The notes under the pieces were generated by a model that had not been told where the DNA came from, did not search any database, and saw nothing but the letters and a program-made list of their open reading frames with translations. A stretch of 16,798 bases of DNA from NCBI GenBank assembly GCA_946407715.1, contig CAMJPH010000055.1, positions 1-16,798 of the forward strand, written 5' to 3'. A program made the translations under genes and the position numbers. This document shows, piece after piece, positions 1 through 8,061 of this stretch. The DNA is from an uncultured Bacteroidales bacterium (GTDB lineage: Bacteria > Bacteroidota > Bacteroidia > Bacteroidales > WCHB1-69). Position 1 is the stretch's first letter; every line of letters starts with the position of its first letter.

Positions 1-17
1 ATCGTCACACAAAAAAT

Positions 18-59
18 AAGAGTGTGCCAAACGTGACTTTTGACACACCCTCTTTTTTT
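18..59. terminator. Probable bidirectional intrinsic terminator after the kinase operon
   Basis: An imperfect hairpin pairs GTGTG (22-26) with CACAC (44-48) and CAAA (28-31) with TTTG (39-42) across one mismatch, with a loop of about 7 nt. On the plus strand it is followed by a T-run at 53-59. On the minus strand it is followed by the complement of the A-run at 11-16. It lies 64 bp beyond the stop of the DUF5723 gene and would end the minus-strand operon. It could also stop plus-strand transcription entering from the left. The stem contains a mismatch, so strength is uncertain. Confidence 0.6.
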
Positions 60-122
60 CATCTGTAAAAGATTTAGTAAAAAAAAGCGTACGATGTATT
101 CGCATTCTACGCCTCCATCTTC

Positions 123-1583
123 TCATCCTCTTCCCTTCTTTTTCCCCTGCTTTGGACTCATCCTCATTCCTTCTTTTGGATTTTTTTCACGCCAGTTTCT
201 GTAATGTCCCCAGTTGAATGCAAAGCCGGCGGTAGCCGTTATCTGGGAAGCATCCTGATAAGACATAGCTGCCACGAGATTCTGTGTGCCTAAATAAACG
301 TTCAAATATCCAAGATTAAAGCCAAGCGCAACACCAAGGTTATCAGCTGCTTTACGTTGTAAAGTATAGGCCACACAAACATCTATTGAATTGAAGAAAC
401 AACCATCGTAAGCAACAGTAAGGGATGGTTGCACATATTTACTCGCAAAACGGAACTGAGCGGCAGCACTTACACAGTGGTGTTTGGCAAACTCATAGTC
501 TCCCTGAAACACCACTCTCATCGGCGTGGCAGTGGCGTAAGGTTTGCAAGCCGCGACTTCCAATGGGAAATAATGCGCGAAAGTGTCCAGCAATTCACCA
601 AGATTCCCTCCATCCACCAACATCTGTACATCTTCCGGGGTCATACCAGCAAACACCAAGTTTCCATCATCATAAAAACGTCCAGCGTCATACATCATAC
701 TACTCATTTGGGTTGGGAAAGATTTCCAATAAATATAACCAAGATCCAAAACTCCTACCGAAAGGTTGAAAGCTGGTAACGGTTTATATGTGAAACCCAA
801 ATCTATGCCAAAGCCGAGATTTTTGAACATATTTTTGGTGATTTCGTGCACATTGGTTGAATAGTCGAAACTAAAGCCATGTTCCTCGTCAAAAGTCAAA
901 CTGTAGGGTGCAATGGCCGCAGTCTGTATCTCCGCATCATACGTCATCGACACGCCATACTCAACAGGGTTGGTTGTAAGCACCGCCGACAATTTCTTGG
1001 CATGGAGATTGGCAACACCAAACAGCACCTTTGGACGCGCACTCCATGCCATCTTATCATTAATCTCATGCCTGATACCTATACCTAATTCCTGATATGC
1101 ATTGACATTGGCGCTAATGTTCATGTCGGCCGGTTTGGTCACATATTCCATATTGCCATACACCGGCAAGCCAAACAAATCCTTGGAATAACGGATATCA
1201 CCATTTACTCGAAAACGATGATCCATCGTAAAATAAAAGTTCTTCACACGAAAGCCAAAACCCCACAACTCTATAGAAGAATTGACACCGAAGTAGTTGT
1301 TTTTAGCCAAACTGTTGACAAATCGCGTTGCTGTCAACGTCACTGGATAGCCCTCTTTGTCCGTTTCGAAGAGATTGTTATAACGTATGGAGCCCAAATT
1401 AACGCCTACATGAACCATACCGCCGGGAAGGCTTACGTAGCCGTTATAAATAGATGAACATGAAGGTGTGTCAAAGTGACGGAAAGGGGAAGTGCGCATG
1501 AAATGACAAATGTCCAGATTCTGCCCCACTGAAACAGAGCAAAAGAGAACAGCTATTATAATTTGTACCAATAATTTTCTCAT
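123..1583 (-). CDS. DUF5723-type outer-membrane beta-barrel protein
   Basis: Last gene of the kinase operon; about 486 residues from the ATG at 1583. A TTG two codons upstream is in frame, but the ATG gives a clean signal peptide (MRKLLVQ, a hydrophobic core, then SVGQ at about residue 21). The mature protein alternates aromatic/hydrophobic and polar residues, with Gly- and Asn-rich strands (for example GFGIDLGFTYKP and LGVALGFNLGYLNVYLG), as in Bacteroidota barrel proteins of the DUF5723 group. I assign it on overall character and length, not on a catalytic motif. Unusually, the last barrel-like strand is followed by about 25 residues rich in Lys/Arg, ending in KKKGRG, instead of a terminal aromatic residue. 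It starts 11 bp after the lipoprotein stop. It is probably the outer-membrane end of the system; the substrate or partner is unknown. Confidence 0.75.
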   Translation of the reverse strand: MRKLLVQIIIAVLFCSVSVGQNLDICHFMRTSPFRHFDTPSCSSIYNGYVSLPGGMVHVGVNLGSIRYNNLFETDKEGYPVTLTATRFVNSLAKNNYFGVNSSIELWGFGFRVKNFYFTMDHRFRVNGDIRYSKDLFGLPVYGNMEYVTKPADMNISANVNAYQELGIGIRHEINDKMAWSARPKVLFGVANLHAKKLSAVLTTNPVEYGVSMTYDAEIQTAAIAPYSLTFDEEHGFSFDYSTNVHEITKNMFKNLGFGIDLGFTYKPLPAFNLSVGVLDLGYIYWKSFPTQMSSMMYDAGRFYDDGNLVFAGMTPEDVQMLVDGGNLGELLDTFAHYFPLEVAACKPYATATPMRVVFQGDYEFAKHHCVSAAAQFRFASKYVQPSLTVAYDGCFFNSIDVCVAYTLQRKAADNLGVALGFNLGYLNVYLGTQNLVAAMSYQDASQITATAGFAFNWGHYRNWREKNPKEGMRMSPKQGKKKGRG

Positions 1584-1594
1584 AGTCAATGTTT

Positions 1595-3169
1595 TTATTT
1601 GCCGATATCCACCAATTGATTAACATCCATATTGAATTTGGCTGACAGCACTACCCTCAAGTATTGATTTGCATTTATAACAACGGAGCTTCCATCTGTA
1701 AAAACTTTGGCTTTCAATATAATTTGGTCGCATGACAACATTCGTTGCATCTCATAGAAATCCTCTACAGTCGCATACAGTTCACTCGAACGGGGAATCC
1801 CTCTGTATGCGCTCAAAATCGTACGCGGCTCCATAAACAGACTATCCTGAACCGTGCCTGTTGTTGAATCATAAAAATAAGCCTGCATATTGAAATTGAG
1901 CGGGAGAGCATTGTTAATACCCATTCTGACAAGCAAATTGGAAAAAGCCGGCTGATCCGGTATCTCAATTCCGCCGAAATCAATTGTATCCTGATAAGTG
2001 GCATTGTCTATGCTCAACATCAACGGCAAAGTCAACTTGAAACGGAGATTAATAAACTGATCTTCCGTAAGGACTAACATAGGTGCAGAAATGCCAGATG
2101 GATTGATAATGGCGGTACCGCTCAGATGGAAATGATTGAAATTCGGGGATATGAACACTGACGATGCCAACGGAAGCTGAACTGGTGTGAACTGAGTCGT
2201 GGAAGCAGGGAGGTCTATGAAATCGGTAGAAGAATTGATCAGGGATGAGGACACGCCTTCTCCGGACAGCATCGCCTCGTCAAACTTGATTTGTCCGTTT
2301 ACCGGAAACGTGTTCATAATCTCGCATGTCAGATTTGGGTTCAGAAGAGTGATGCCACCTGTAAAATGTTCCTGCAAGAAACTCATTGTGAAGTCCCATT
2401 CCTCGTCCACCGGCATCGTGACGGCCGCAAAATTACCACGAATCTCCGAAAAGAGGACTTGCGACAATAAGACTTCATAACCAAAAGTCATTTGGTAAGG
2501 CAGGGGATTGTTAGCCGGGCACGTGATTGTCAAATAGATGTCCGCCGTGTTATTTTCCGTCACCAACGTAAAACCGCTGACATCATAATCTTTCTCAAAA
2601 TACCCCCCTGAGGAATATTCGTCAATATGGAATATCTGCCCTGAAGCATCTGTCAACTGCGGACTGTATGCAGTCAGATGCACCTGATTCGGGATATCGT
2701 AATTCACCTTCACCGTTACGACACCGGATTTTATTACGGCATCGACAATATAAATCTCATCATCAGGAAAGTGAACCTGCAACGTATCCAAAGCAAGCAC
2801 TTGCACTCCGTTGACCGGTTCCGGTAAAGAAGACGAGAGAAAGGTGTTTCCACCGCTTGTCTGCAGTTCGTTGTGGAAATAGGACTCCAAATAATGCGAA
2901 GCCGACACCACAGAATCCATTTCATATTCATAAAGGATTTGAACGGTGCCGTTGTCTCCAATCTGCATAAAATCAGGATTGTCCGCCATGGTTAGAATAT
3001 CTTCAATAAAATATTGCGCATTAAATAGCGGTATTCCCCATTCCCCTTCGCACTCCATACCGTTAAGACGGCTGAAATCAAAAGAATTCTTATTAATACA
3101 ACCTGTCAAGAAGAACAGGCCGAAACAAATCAACCATATTGCCAACCGACACCCATTTCTTTTATCCAT
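1595..3169 (-). CDS. Hypothetical lipoprotein (524 aa)
   Basis: Begins at an ATG 2 bp after the stop of the TPR-like gene, so translation is almost certainly coupled. It has a lipoprotein signal: a positively charged start, a hydrophobic stretch, then the lipobox LTGC with the acylated Cys at residue 24. The remainder is soluble, beta-rich in appearance and rich in Thr, Ser, Asn and Pro (for example DIYLTITCPANNPLPYQ). There is no further membrane span and no recognisable catalytic motif. I do not recognise the family. The flanking genes suggest an envelope partner of the downstream DUF5723 barrel and the upstream TPR-like protein. No obvious acidic surface-export signal follows the Cys, so it may face the periplasm. 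That topology is inference. Confidence 0.8.
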   Translation of the reverse strand: MDKRNGCRLAIWLICFGLFFLTGCINKNSFDFSRLNGMECEGEWGIPLFNAQYFIEDILTMADNPDFMQIGDNGTVQILYEYEMDSVVSASHYLESYFHNELQTSGGNTFLSSSLPEPVNGVQVLALDTLQVHFPDDEIYIVDAVIKSGVVTVKVNYDIPNQVHLTAYSPQLTDASGQIFHIDEYSSGGYFEKDYDVSGFTLVTENNTADIYLTITCPANNPLPYQMTFGYEVLLSQVLFSEIRGNFAAVTMPVDEEWDFTMSFLQEHFTGGITLLNPNLTCEIMNTFPVNGQIKFDEAMLSGEGVSSSLINSSTDFIDLPASTTQFTPVQLPLASSVFISPNFNHFHLSGTAIINPSGISAPMLVLTEDQFINLRFKLTLPLMLSIDNATYQDTIDFGGIEIPDQPAFSNLLVRMGINNALPLNFNMQAYFYDSTTGTVQDSLFMEPRTILSAYRGIPRSSELYATVEDFYEMQRMLSCDQIILKAKVFTDGSSVVINANQYLRVVLSAKFNMDVNQLVDIGK

Positions 3170-3171
3170 AA

Positions 3172-5049
3172 CTATTTGATTTTATAATTGTACTGTAACA
3201 CAGGTGTTTTAGATGTGGGTTCATAGAACACACCTAACGACCACTTTTTATACTTGTGTTGGTGGGCAGAATTGATGGAGCCTCTGATAAGTGTGTAAAA
3301 CACATCCACGACATAGATTGTGGCCGCCAAACCGGCAAACGCATACGAGGTCCAATAGGCAACCTCCTTGGGTTGTAATTGTTCCTGCTCTTCATCAACA
3401 TGGAAATCAGACTTAGGTTTGAATTTAAAAAAGTTCTTTATATCCATTTGCTTATCAAGGGCAAAATAGCGCAAACCCAGCGAAGCACCTACAGAAGCGT
3501 AAAAGATAACAGCGGTGCCGATTCCTAATTGCCGTCCGTATGTCACCCGATGGCGGCCCAAACCCGGGACAAGCATAGACAGGAAAACATTGGCAGGTCC
3601 TCCGACACCTTTGTAATCCACTAAATGGAAACCGGAGTGTGTGGAATTGTCCACCGAAGATGTCACATTCTTGAAAGTGAACTTTCCATAAAGGAATTCC
3701 GGGCTGGCGTGTGTAAACACCACCTTTCTCACAGTGTCTTCGGAAAGACGAATGAATCTGTACACCTCATCGGGGCCTATCACCAAAGGATCTTCAATTA
3801 TTTTGCCGTTGAATTTTCGTTTCGCTATTTCTTCAACACCCTCCATTCCTATCTTAAACTCATAGATGGCCTTTGAGGGAACCTGCAGCCCGTAGTACAT
3901 TCCCGGCGGAAATTTCACCGTCATATTCTGCAATTCTTCATTTATCAACCGAATTAGCAGTGTATCTTCGTGTAACATTCTGCTTTCCTCCTCCCAATGG
4001 CCTTCTGTGTCAATTAAGAATTCCATCGTCAAAGTATCGGTCGGCAAATCGTAATTCAAGCGAAGCATAGAATTATGCAAAGCCAAAAAGAGTTCTGGCT
4101 GAAGATTCCAATAAGCCTCCCTGTTCTCTTCCTCCAAGGTTGCGTAGTCATGTACCCTGTCAACTGCGTCCAAAATGCCATTTAAGGTGTCGAGACGGTG
4201 TTTCCAATGGATAACACCCCTTTTCCATCCCAAAGTGTCTGAAATATCAATGACAAGGTCCAGTTCTTGTTTGGCCAGCAGCCATTCGCGGGCTTGATAG
4301 TATTCGTCAGCCTGATCCGCAAAATCGAACATCTGCTGCACCGCCTGCAAATAGTAAATTTTATCCTCCAGTGCTGTGGCAGCGACGGATTCCAACAGAT
4401 TGTTGTCGCTGGCATACAACAGTGCCCGTTCATAGCTGCCTATGGCCTCTGACACCCTCACTTCTTGCTCAAAACTTTTGGCCTCTCCCAACAGCTTGTT
4501 ATATTGCAATTTATGATTTTTACTGATTTTTTCTTTGATTGCATTGAGGACACCTTCACCCATTTGGAGTTCCCGACCATATCCCATCACAGTCTGATAA
4601 TAGTCAATGGCACACTCGTAGTCTTTTTTCTCATAACAGGCAACCGCTTTCTCTTCAAATTCATAGAATCGCTTTACTTTCAGAGAATCATGCGTCACAA
4701 CAATGTTCACCACCGAATCAATGTTGACACGTTTCTCAACCACCGTATCCACGTGTACCACAATGGGAGCGACATCCACATTTGCTTTCGAAACGTTGGT
4801 TTTATACACTGGCGTGAACGTCTTCAACAGACGGTTCGCTTCCTTTTTGCACCCATCAGGAACGCCAGGCGTACTAATCAGGTTCTGCAACTGCTTGCGG
4901 GCTTCGTTCAACGTTTTCTTTTCGTATGTCTTTTTGTACCGCTCATAAATTTTGCCTGCCGACTGTATGCGGTCAGAGCAATCTTGGGCATAAAGAGAAC
5001 ACAAGGGCACACATAAGGCCATCAAAAAAACAAGTACAAATTTCCTCAT
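3172..5049 (-). CDS. Secreted TPR-like protein with C-terminal membrane segments
   Basis: 625 residues with a signal peptide (residues 1 to about 22, ending LYAQ). A helical region with paired Cys follows, then TPR-like helices at about 128-260 (for example EFEEKAVACYEKKDYECAIDYY). A beta-rich middle segment lies at about 330-480. The last about 130 residues hold hydrophobic segments: VFLSMLVPGLG, then a Gly-rich helix with IGTAVIFYASVGASLGL, and later YAFAGLAATIYVVDVFY. The PGLG turn before a helix recalls DUF5683-like membrane domains of Bacteroidota, but I would not assign the family on that alone. The start is 14 bp after the kinase stop. It probably sits in the periplasm anchored to the inner membrane, placing it between the kinase and the lipoprotein/barrel pair. 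The function is unknown. Confidence 0.8.
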   Translation of the reverse strand: MRKFVLVFLMALCVPLCSLYAQDCSDRIQSAGKIYERYKKTYEKKTLNEARKQLQNLISTPGVPDGCKKEANRLLKTFTPVYKTNVSKANVDVAPIVVHVDTVVEKRVNIDSVVNIVVTHDSLKVKRFYEFEEKAVACYEKKDYECAIDYYQTVMGYGRELQMGEGVLNAIKEKISKNHKLQYNKLLGEAKSFEQEVRVSEAIGSYERALLYASDNNLLESVAATALEDKIYYLQAVQQMFDFADQADEYYQAREWLLAKQELDLVIDISDTLGWKRGVIHWKHRLDTLNGILDAVDRVHDYATLEEENREAYWNLQPELFLALHNSMLRLNYDLPTDTLTMEFLIDTEGHWEEESRMLHEDTLLIRLINEELQNMTVKFPPGMYYGLQVPSKAIYEFKIGMEGVEEIAKRKFNGKIIEDPLVIGPDEVYRFIRLSEDTVRKVVFTHASPEFLYGKFTFKNVTSSVDNSTHSGFHLVDYKGVGGPANVFLSMLVPGLGRHRVTYGRQLGIGTAVIFYASVGASLGLRYFALDKQMDIKNFFKFKPKSDFHVDEEQEQLQPKEVAYWTSYAFAGLAATIYVVDVFYTLIRGSINSAHQHKYKKWSLGVFYEPTSKTPVLQYNYKIK

Positions 5050-5063
5050 AAATATCTTTTTTA

Positions 5064-6458
5064 TTACTCTTCTGGAATATACACATACTTGACGGAATCA
5101 ATAAGATGATTCACCTCATTTGTATTATTAATATTTTTGGCAAGTTCGAGATAACTGACCACTTCCCGGCGAAGGCCATCCTCGTAGAATGCGCCGGAAT
5201 AATTCTTCTTTGCCTCATCCAAGCAATAATCGAAAATCTTCCCGCGATAGAAATTGATACTGTCCACATATCCTGACTCTCGAAACTCTGCATCTTTATT
5301 ATATTGGGCACTGTCAAAGCAGGCGATAGCATGTTTGAACTTGTCAAGCTGGCCTTGCGTGTTCGAGACACCCTGATGATAAGACTGGCAGCCGCGACGA
5401 TAGAACGACATGGCCTCGTCATAGGTGGACTGCGCCGACTTTCCTTTTCCTCCCAAAAGCATGGCCAAAACAATACCGACAAGGACCACAGCGCCTGCAG
5501 ATATACCTATGATTAATCCTTTTCTCGATTTATCAGGTGATTTTGGGGACACAGGATTTGAAGAATTGTACGCCTGAGACCCTGAAATCTTGATGGATGG
5601 GAACGAATAATTACCCGTAGTGATTCTCGATGCACCTGTTGTGTACAACACAATTTTTTCTGATGCAAACTGTGCCAAATCCGCTGCGAACGGACGATCA
5701 ACAGGGTTATAGGACAAACATTGCAAGACTATCTCCTTCAAATCGTCGGAAAAATTGCCATGCAGAGGTGGAACAGTCTCACCTTCCATTTGCAGTTGCC
5801 CGCCCCTGCCACCAAAAGGAAGCCGCCCCGTAAGCATTTCGTACATAGAAGCTCCCAACGCCCAAATGTCACTCGCAACTAACGGCCCCATGTCCGACAT
5901 AAACTTCTCAGGCGGCATATACGGGAGTGTCCCCTGCACAGTTGACCTCTCTTCCTCCGAGAGTCCTAACATATTCCGAACATTTGAACTGATTCCAAAA
6001 TCCGTGATTATAAAGCTACTGCCGTCCATAAGCACATTGGCAGGTTTGATATCCTGATGGATGATCGGCGGCTGATGGTCATGCAGACACGCCAAACCCG
6101 CAGCAACATCATGCAAAAACTGCCAAGCCTTTCGTTCACTGCAATTACCCAACAAATCTTCCGCAGAACCCGAATTGTAATACGGCATCACCAAATATGG
6201 TTTCCCGTCACAGTCTCCGAAAAAAGTGTATTTCAACAAATTAGGATGATTCAGGTTATACACCAACGCAAACTCTTTCCTAAATAGTTCCACCCCCGAC
6301 TCATCCAACTGTGATGACGGAAGAAACACCTTCAGAACCAAAGTAAGTTGTGCCGATGTATCTTCCACCAACCAAACTTCTGAAAAGCCACCCTCTCCAA
6401 GTTTTTTCAACAATTTGTACCGCCCATCAAACAAGTAATTTTGTATTAATTGTGACAT
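5064..6458 (-). CDS. Hanks-type Ser/Thr protein kinase with one transmembrane helix
   Basis: First gene of the four-gene operon; 464 residues from ATG. The kinase domain spans about residues 14-270: glycine loop GEGGFSEV (21-28), ATP-binding Lys43 (VLKVF), likely alpha-C Glu62, catalytic loop HQDIKPAN (Asp136, Lys138, Asn141), DFG (153-155), PPE in place of APE (182-184), DIW (Asp197) and Arg255. The HRD arginine is Gln, so it belongs to the non-RD class, which generally does not depend on activation-loop phosphorylation. A Ser/Pro-rich linker (about 285-310) and a single hydrophobic span (about 314-336) follow. The C-terminal about 125 residues are helical and TPR-like and would be periplasmic. 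All residues needed for activity are present. It likely couples a periplasmic cue to cytoplasmic phosphorylation; substrates are unknown. Confidence 0.92.
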   Translation of the reverse strand: MSQLIQNYLFDGRYKLLKKLGEGGFSEVWLVEDTSAQLTLVLKVFLPSSQLDESGVELFRKEFALVYNLNHPNLLKYTFFGDCDGKPYLVMPYYNSGSAEDLLGNCSERKAWQFLHDVAAGLACLHDHQPPIIHQDIKPANVLMDGSSFIITDFGISSNVRNMLGLSEEERSTVQGTLPYMPPEKFMSDMGPLVASDIWALGASMYEMLTGRLPFGGRGGQLQMEGETVPPLHGNFSDDLKEIVLQCLSYNPVDRPFAADLAQFASEKIVLYTTGASRITTGNYSFPSIKISGSQAYNSSNPVSPKSPDKSRKGLIIGISAGAVVLVGIVLAMLLGGKGKSAQSTYDEAMSFYRRGCQSYHQGVSNTQGQLDKFKHAIACFDSAQYNKDAEFRESGYVDSINFYRGKIFDYCLDEAKKNYSGAFYEDGLRREVVSYLELAKNINNTNEVNHLIDSVKYVYIPEE

Positions 6459-6511
6459 ATTGTTTATTTTGCTGAAATCTTTATTAAATGCGAATTAGTT
6501 TTTTTGGGGTG

Positions 6512-6541
6512 CAAATATAAAAAAAATAACACTTCATCAAA
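6512..6541 (-). promoter_or_regulatory. Promoter of the kinase operon
   Basis: Reading the minus strand, TTTG (6541-6538) lies 18 nt before TATATTTG (6519-6512), followed by C. This matches the Bacteroidota -33/-7 pattern (TTTG, about 19 nt, TAnnTTTG). The predicted start site is near 6505, giving a leader of about 46 nt before the kinase ATG. The -33 element sits in the loop of the preceding gene's terminator. Confidence 0.65.
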
Positions 6542-6564
6542 AAAATTCTTAGAAGTGTTATTTT
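6523..6564 (-). terminator. Intrinsic terminator of the sigma/anti-sigma unit
   Basis: A perfect 13-bp inverted repeat (6523-6535 and 6552-6564, core AATAACACTTC / GAAGTGTTATT) encloses a 16-nt loop. In the minus direction it begins about 20 nt after the stop of the 6585-7427 gene and runs straight into a T-rich tract. The stem is AT-rich, so efficiency may be moderate. Confidence 0.65.
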
Positions 6565-6584
6565 ATTACAGAAAAAAGGTATGT

Positions 6585-7427
6585 CTAACTCCTAATTATC
6601 CTCACCTTTCCTGTCGCCTGGTTTTCTATGCCATTGTATGAAAACGTGAACTCGTAGCTATAGACTCCATCGGGACAAGACCCGCCGTTCCAAGTGTTTT
6701 TATATGACTCGCTTTGATACACCACTTTGTTGTTTTTGTCACGGACAACCAATCTCGGCGATGAATAGCTTTCCAATCCTTCTATCACGAAAAAGTCATT
6801 GACACCGTCATTGTTCGGAGTGAACAAGTTGGGAATACTGAAATGTACCGGCAACGACCAATCCACGCTGTCGTCAGAGAGCTTTTTCAGCACAGGATCT
6901 GCAGCTAATTGTTTGGCTAACGTTGAATTAGGCGGCAACACAACCTGATGAACCTTGGTATTCGGTATCGTTTTTTCTTGTGTTTCTGGTTGGAGAACAG
7001 GTTTCTCTTTATCTTGTATTTCTGGTTGTGGAATAGGTTTCTCTACTACTTTGTCGCTAACATTCCGAGACTTATCGACACAATCGGCATTCATCACAGC
7101 CGGAGCCACATCCGTTTCTACGGATTCTTTCGATTCCGTTACCGCATCGGACGAGTTATCTCCCGTATTTTCAATCACTTTTGTATTATTTTCTACAATA
7201 ACATCTTGATTTCCACGCTGATGCAGGAGAACACCCAAAACCACTGCGCTGACTATAATAATTCCCGACAACACGGCAGCCATCCATTTCCACACCGTGA
7301 CACGATGAATCCGATGCACTTTCCCCGTCACAGGCATTTCCGCATCCAACTGGGCATTCAGCCGTTTCCACACATCCGCCGAAGGGTTCTCCTCGTATGC
7401 GTTCAAAATATCTTTTACGTCTTTCAT
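6585..7427 (-). CDS. Anti-sigma-like membrane protein with a T9SS type B / gliding-motility C-terminal domain
   Basis: 280 residues. A short cytoplasmic region (1 to about 46) resembles the N-terminus of Bacteroidota anti-sigma-type proteins (start MKDVKDILNAYEENPSADVW). One transmembrane helix follows (about 47-69). Then comes a low-complexity periplasmic linker with Pro/Gln/Glu repeats (PIPQPEIQDKEKPVLQPETQ). Residues about 196-280 match the CHU_C / gliding-motility-associated domain: IPNLFTPNNDGVND, LVVRDKNNKVVYQS, YKNTWNG, PDGVYSYEFTF and KVRIIRS. In known proteins this module is the type B sorting signal recognised by type IX secretion. The gene starts 41 bp after the ECF sigma stop. The anti-sigma role is inferred from position and topology; the C-terminal domain assignment is strong. 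A signal peptide is absent, so the domain would be tethered in the periplasm instead of secreted in the usual way. Confidence 0.8.
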   Translation of the reverse strand: MKDVKDILNAYEENPSADVWKRLNAQLDAEMPVTGKVHRIHRVTVWKWMAAVLSGIIIVSAVVLGVLLHQRGNQDVIVENNTKVIENTGDNSSDAVTESKESVETDVAPAVMNADCVDKSRNVSDKVVEKPIPQPEIQDKEKPVLQPETQEKTIPNTKVHQVVLPPNSTLAKQLAADPVLKKLSDDSVDWSLPVHFSIPNLFTPNNDGVNDFFVIEGLESYSSPRLVVRDKNNKVVYQSESYKNTWNGGSCPDGVYSYEFTFSYNGIENQATGKVRIIRS

Positions 7428-7468
7428 ATACTTAACTATACTATCTCAAAAATTATCTTCTTGTCTCA

Positions 7469-8011
7469 TCACCTTTTCATCGCTTCCATCATCCACTGTC
7501 GCGCCCGCATGTAACTGATGCGGATGGCATTCTCCTTCTTCCCTAATTTCTCCGCGATTTCCGAAAAAGAGTACTCTTCCACCGCTTTGAGGTTGAACAC
7601 CACGCGCATTCCATCAGGCATCTGTTCCAACAGCTCCAGTAGCTGCTTCGCCTCCAACGAGGCTATGATGTTTTCCTCCTCTGCTTTTCCCTCTTCCTCA
7701 ATCACATCGCTGGCGAGCAATTCCTTGCGGAAACGCTTCATCGACCGATAGTGGCTGACTGCAGTATTCACCATTACGGAGTGAATCCACGTGGTGAACG
7801 AACTTTCCCCTCTGAACAACGGCAAGCTCTTGAAAACCTGCATGAACCCTTCCATCAACATGTCCTCCGCCTCCTCACGGCCATTCGCATACCGCAGGCA
7901 AACACCAAACATCCTCGACGCGTATCTGTCGTACAACCGGTGCTGGCTCAAACGATCATTGTTCAAACAACCGTTGATGATTTCCTGGAGTTCAGAATCT
8001 ATTTCCGTCAC
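7469..8011 (-). CDS. ECF-family RNA polymerase sigma factor
   Basis: 180 residues, normal for the group IV sigma family. Region 2 lies at about 24-95: LYDRYASRMFGVCLRYANG, EEAEDMLMEGFMQVFKSLPLF and SSFTTWIHSVMVNTAVSHYR, the core-binding and -10 recognition helices. Region 4 lies at about 122-178: LLELLEQMPDGMRVVFNL, EYSFSEIAEKLG and NAIRISYMRARQWM, a helix-turn-helix for the -35 element. The frame offers no ATG near the N-terminus, and the best start is the GTG at 8011; a TGA closes the frame shortly upstream. The gene lies 50 bp after the DUF4837 stop and directly before the anti-sigma-like gene, the usual sigma/anti-sigma order. Its targets cannot be read from the window; the neighbouring envelope genes are obvious candidates. 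Confidence 0.92.
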   Translation of the reverse strand: MTEIDSELQEIINGCLNNDRLSQHRLYDRYASRMFGVCLRYANGREEAEDMLMEGFMQVFKSLPLFRGESSFTTWIHSVMVNTAVSHYRSMKRFRKELLASDVIEEEGKAEEENIIASLEAKQLLELLEQMPDGMRVVFNLKAVEEYSFSEIAEKLGKKENAIRISYMRARQWMMEAMKR

Positions 8012-8061
8012 GTTCAGGTCTGTCGCACGAAGATGTCATTTTGTTACATCAGAAAAAAAAT

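Noticed and set aside
4465..5016. Plus-strand open frame of 183 codons opposite the TPR-like gene
   Set aside because: It has no promoter or family resemblance. The minus-strand gene has a signal peptide and operon context.
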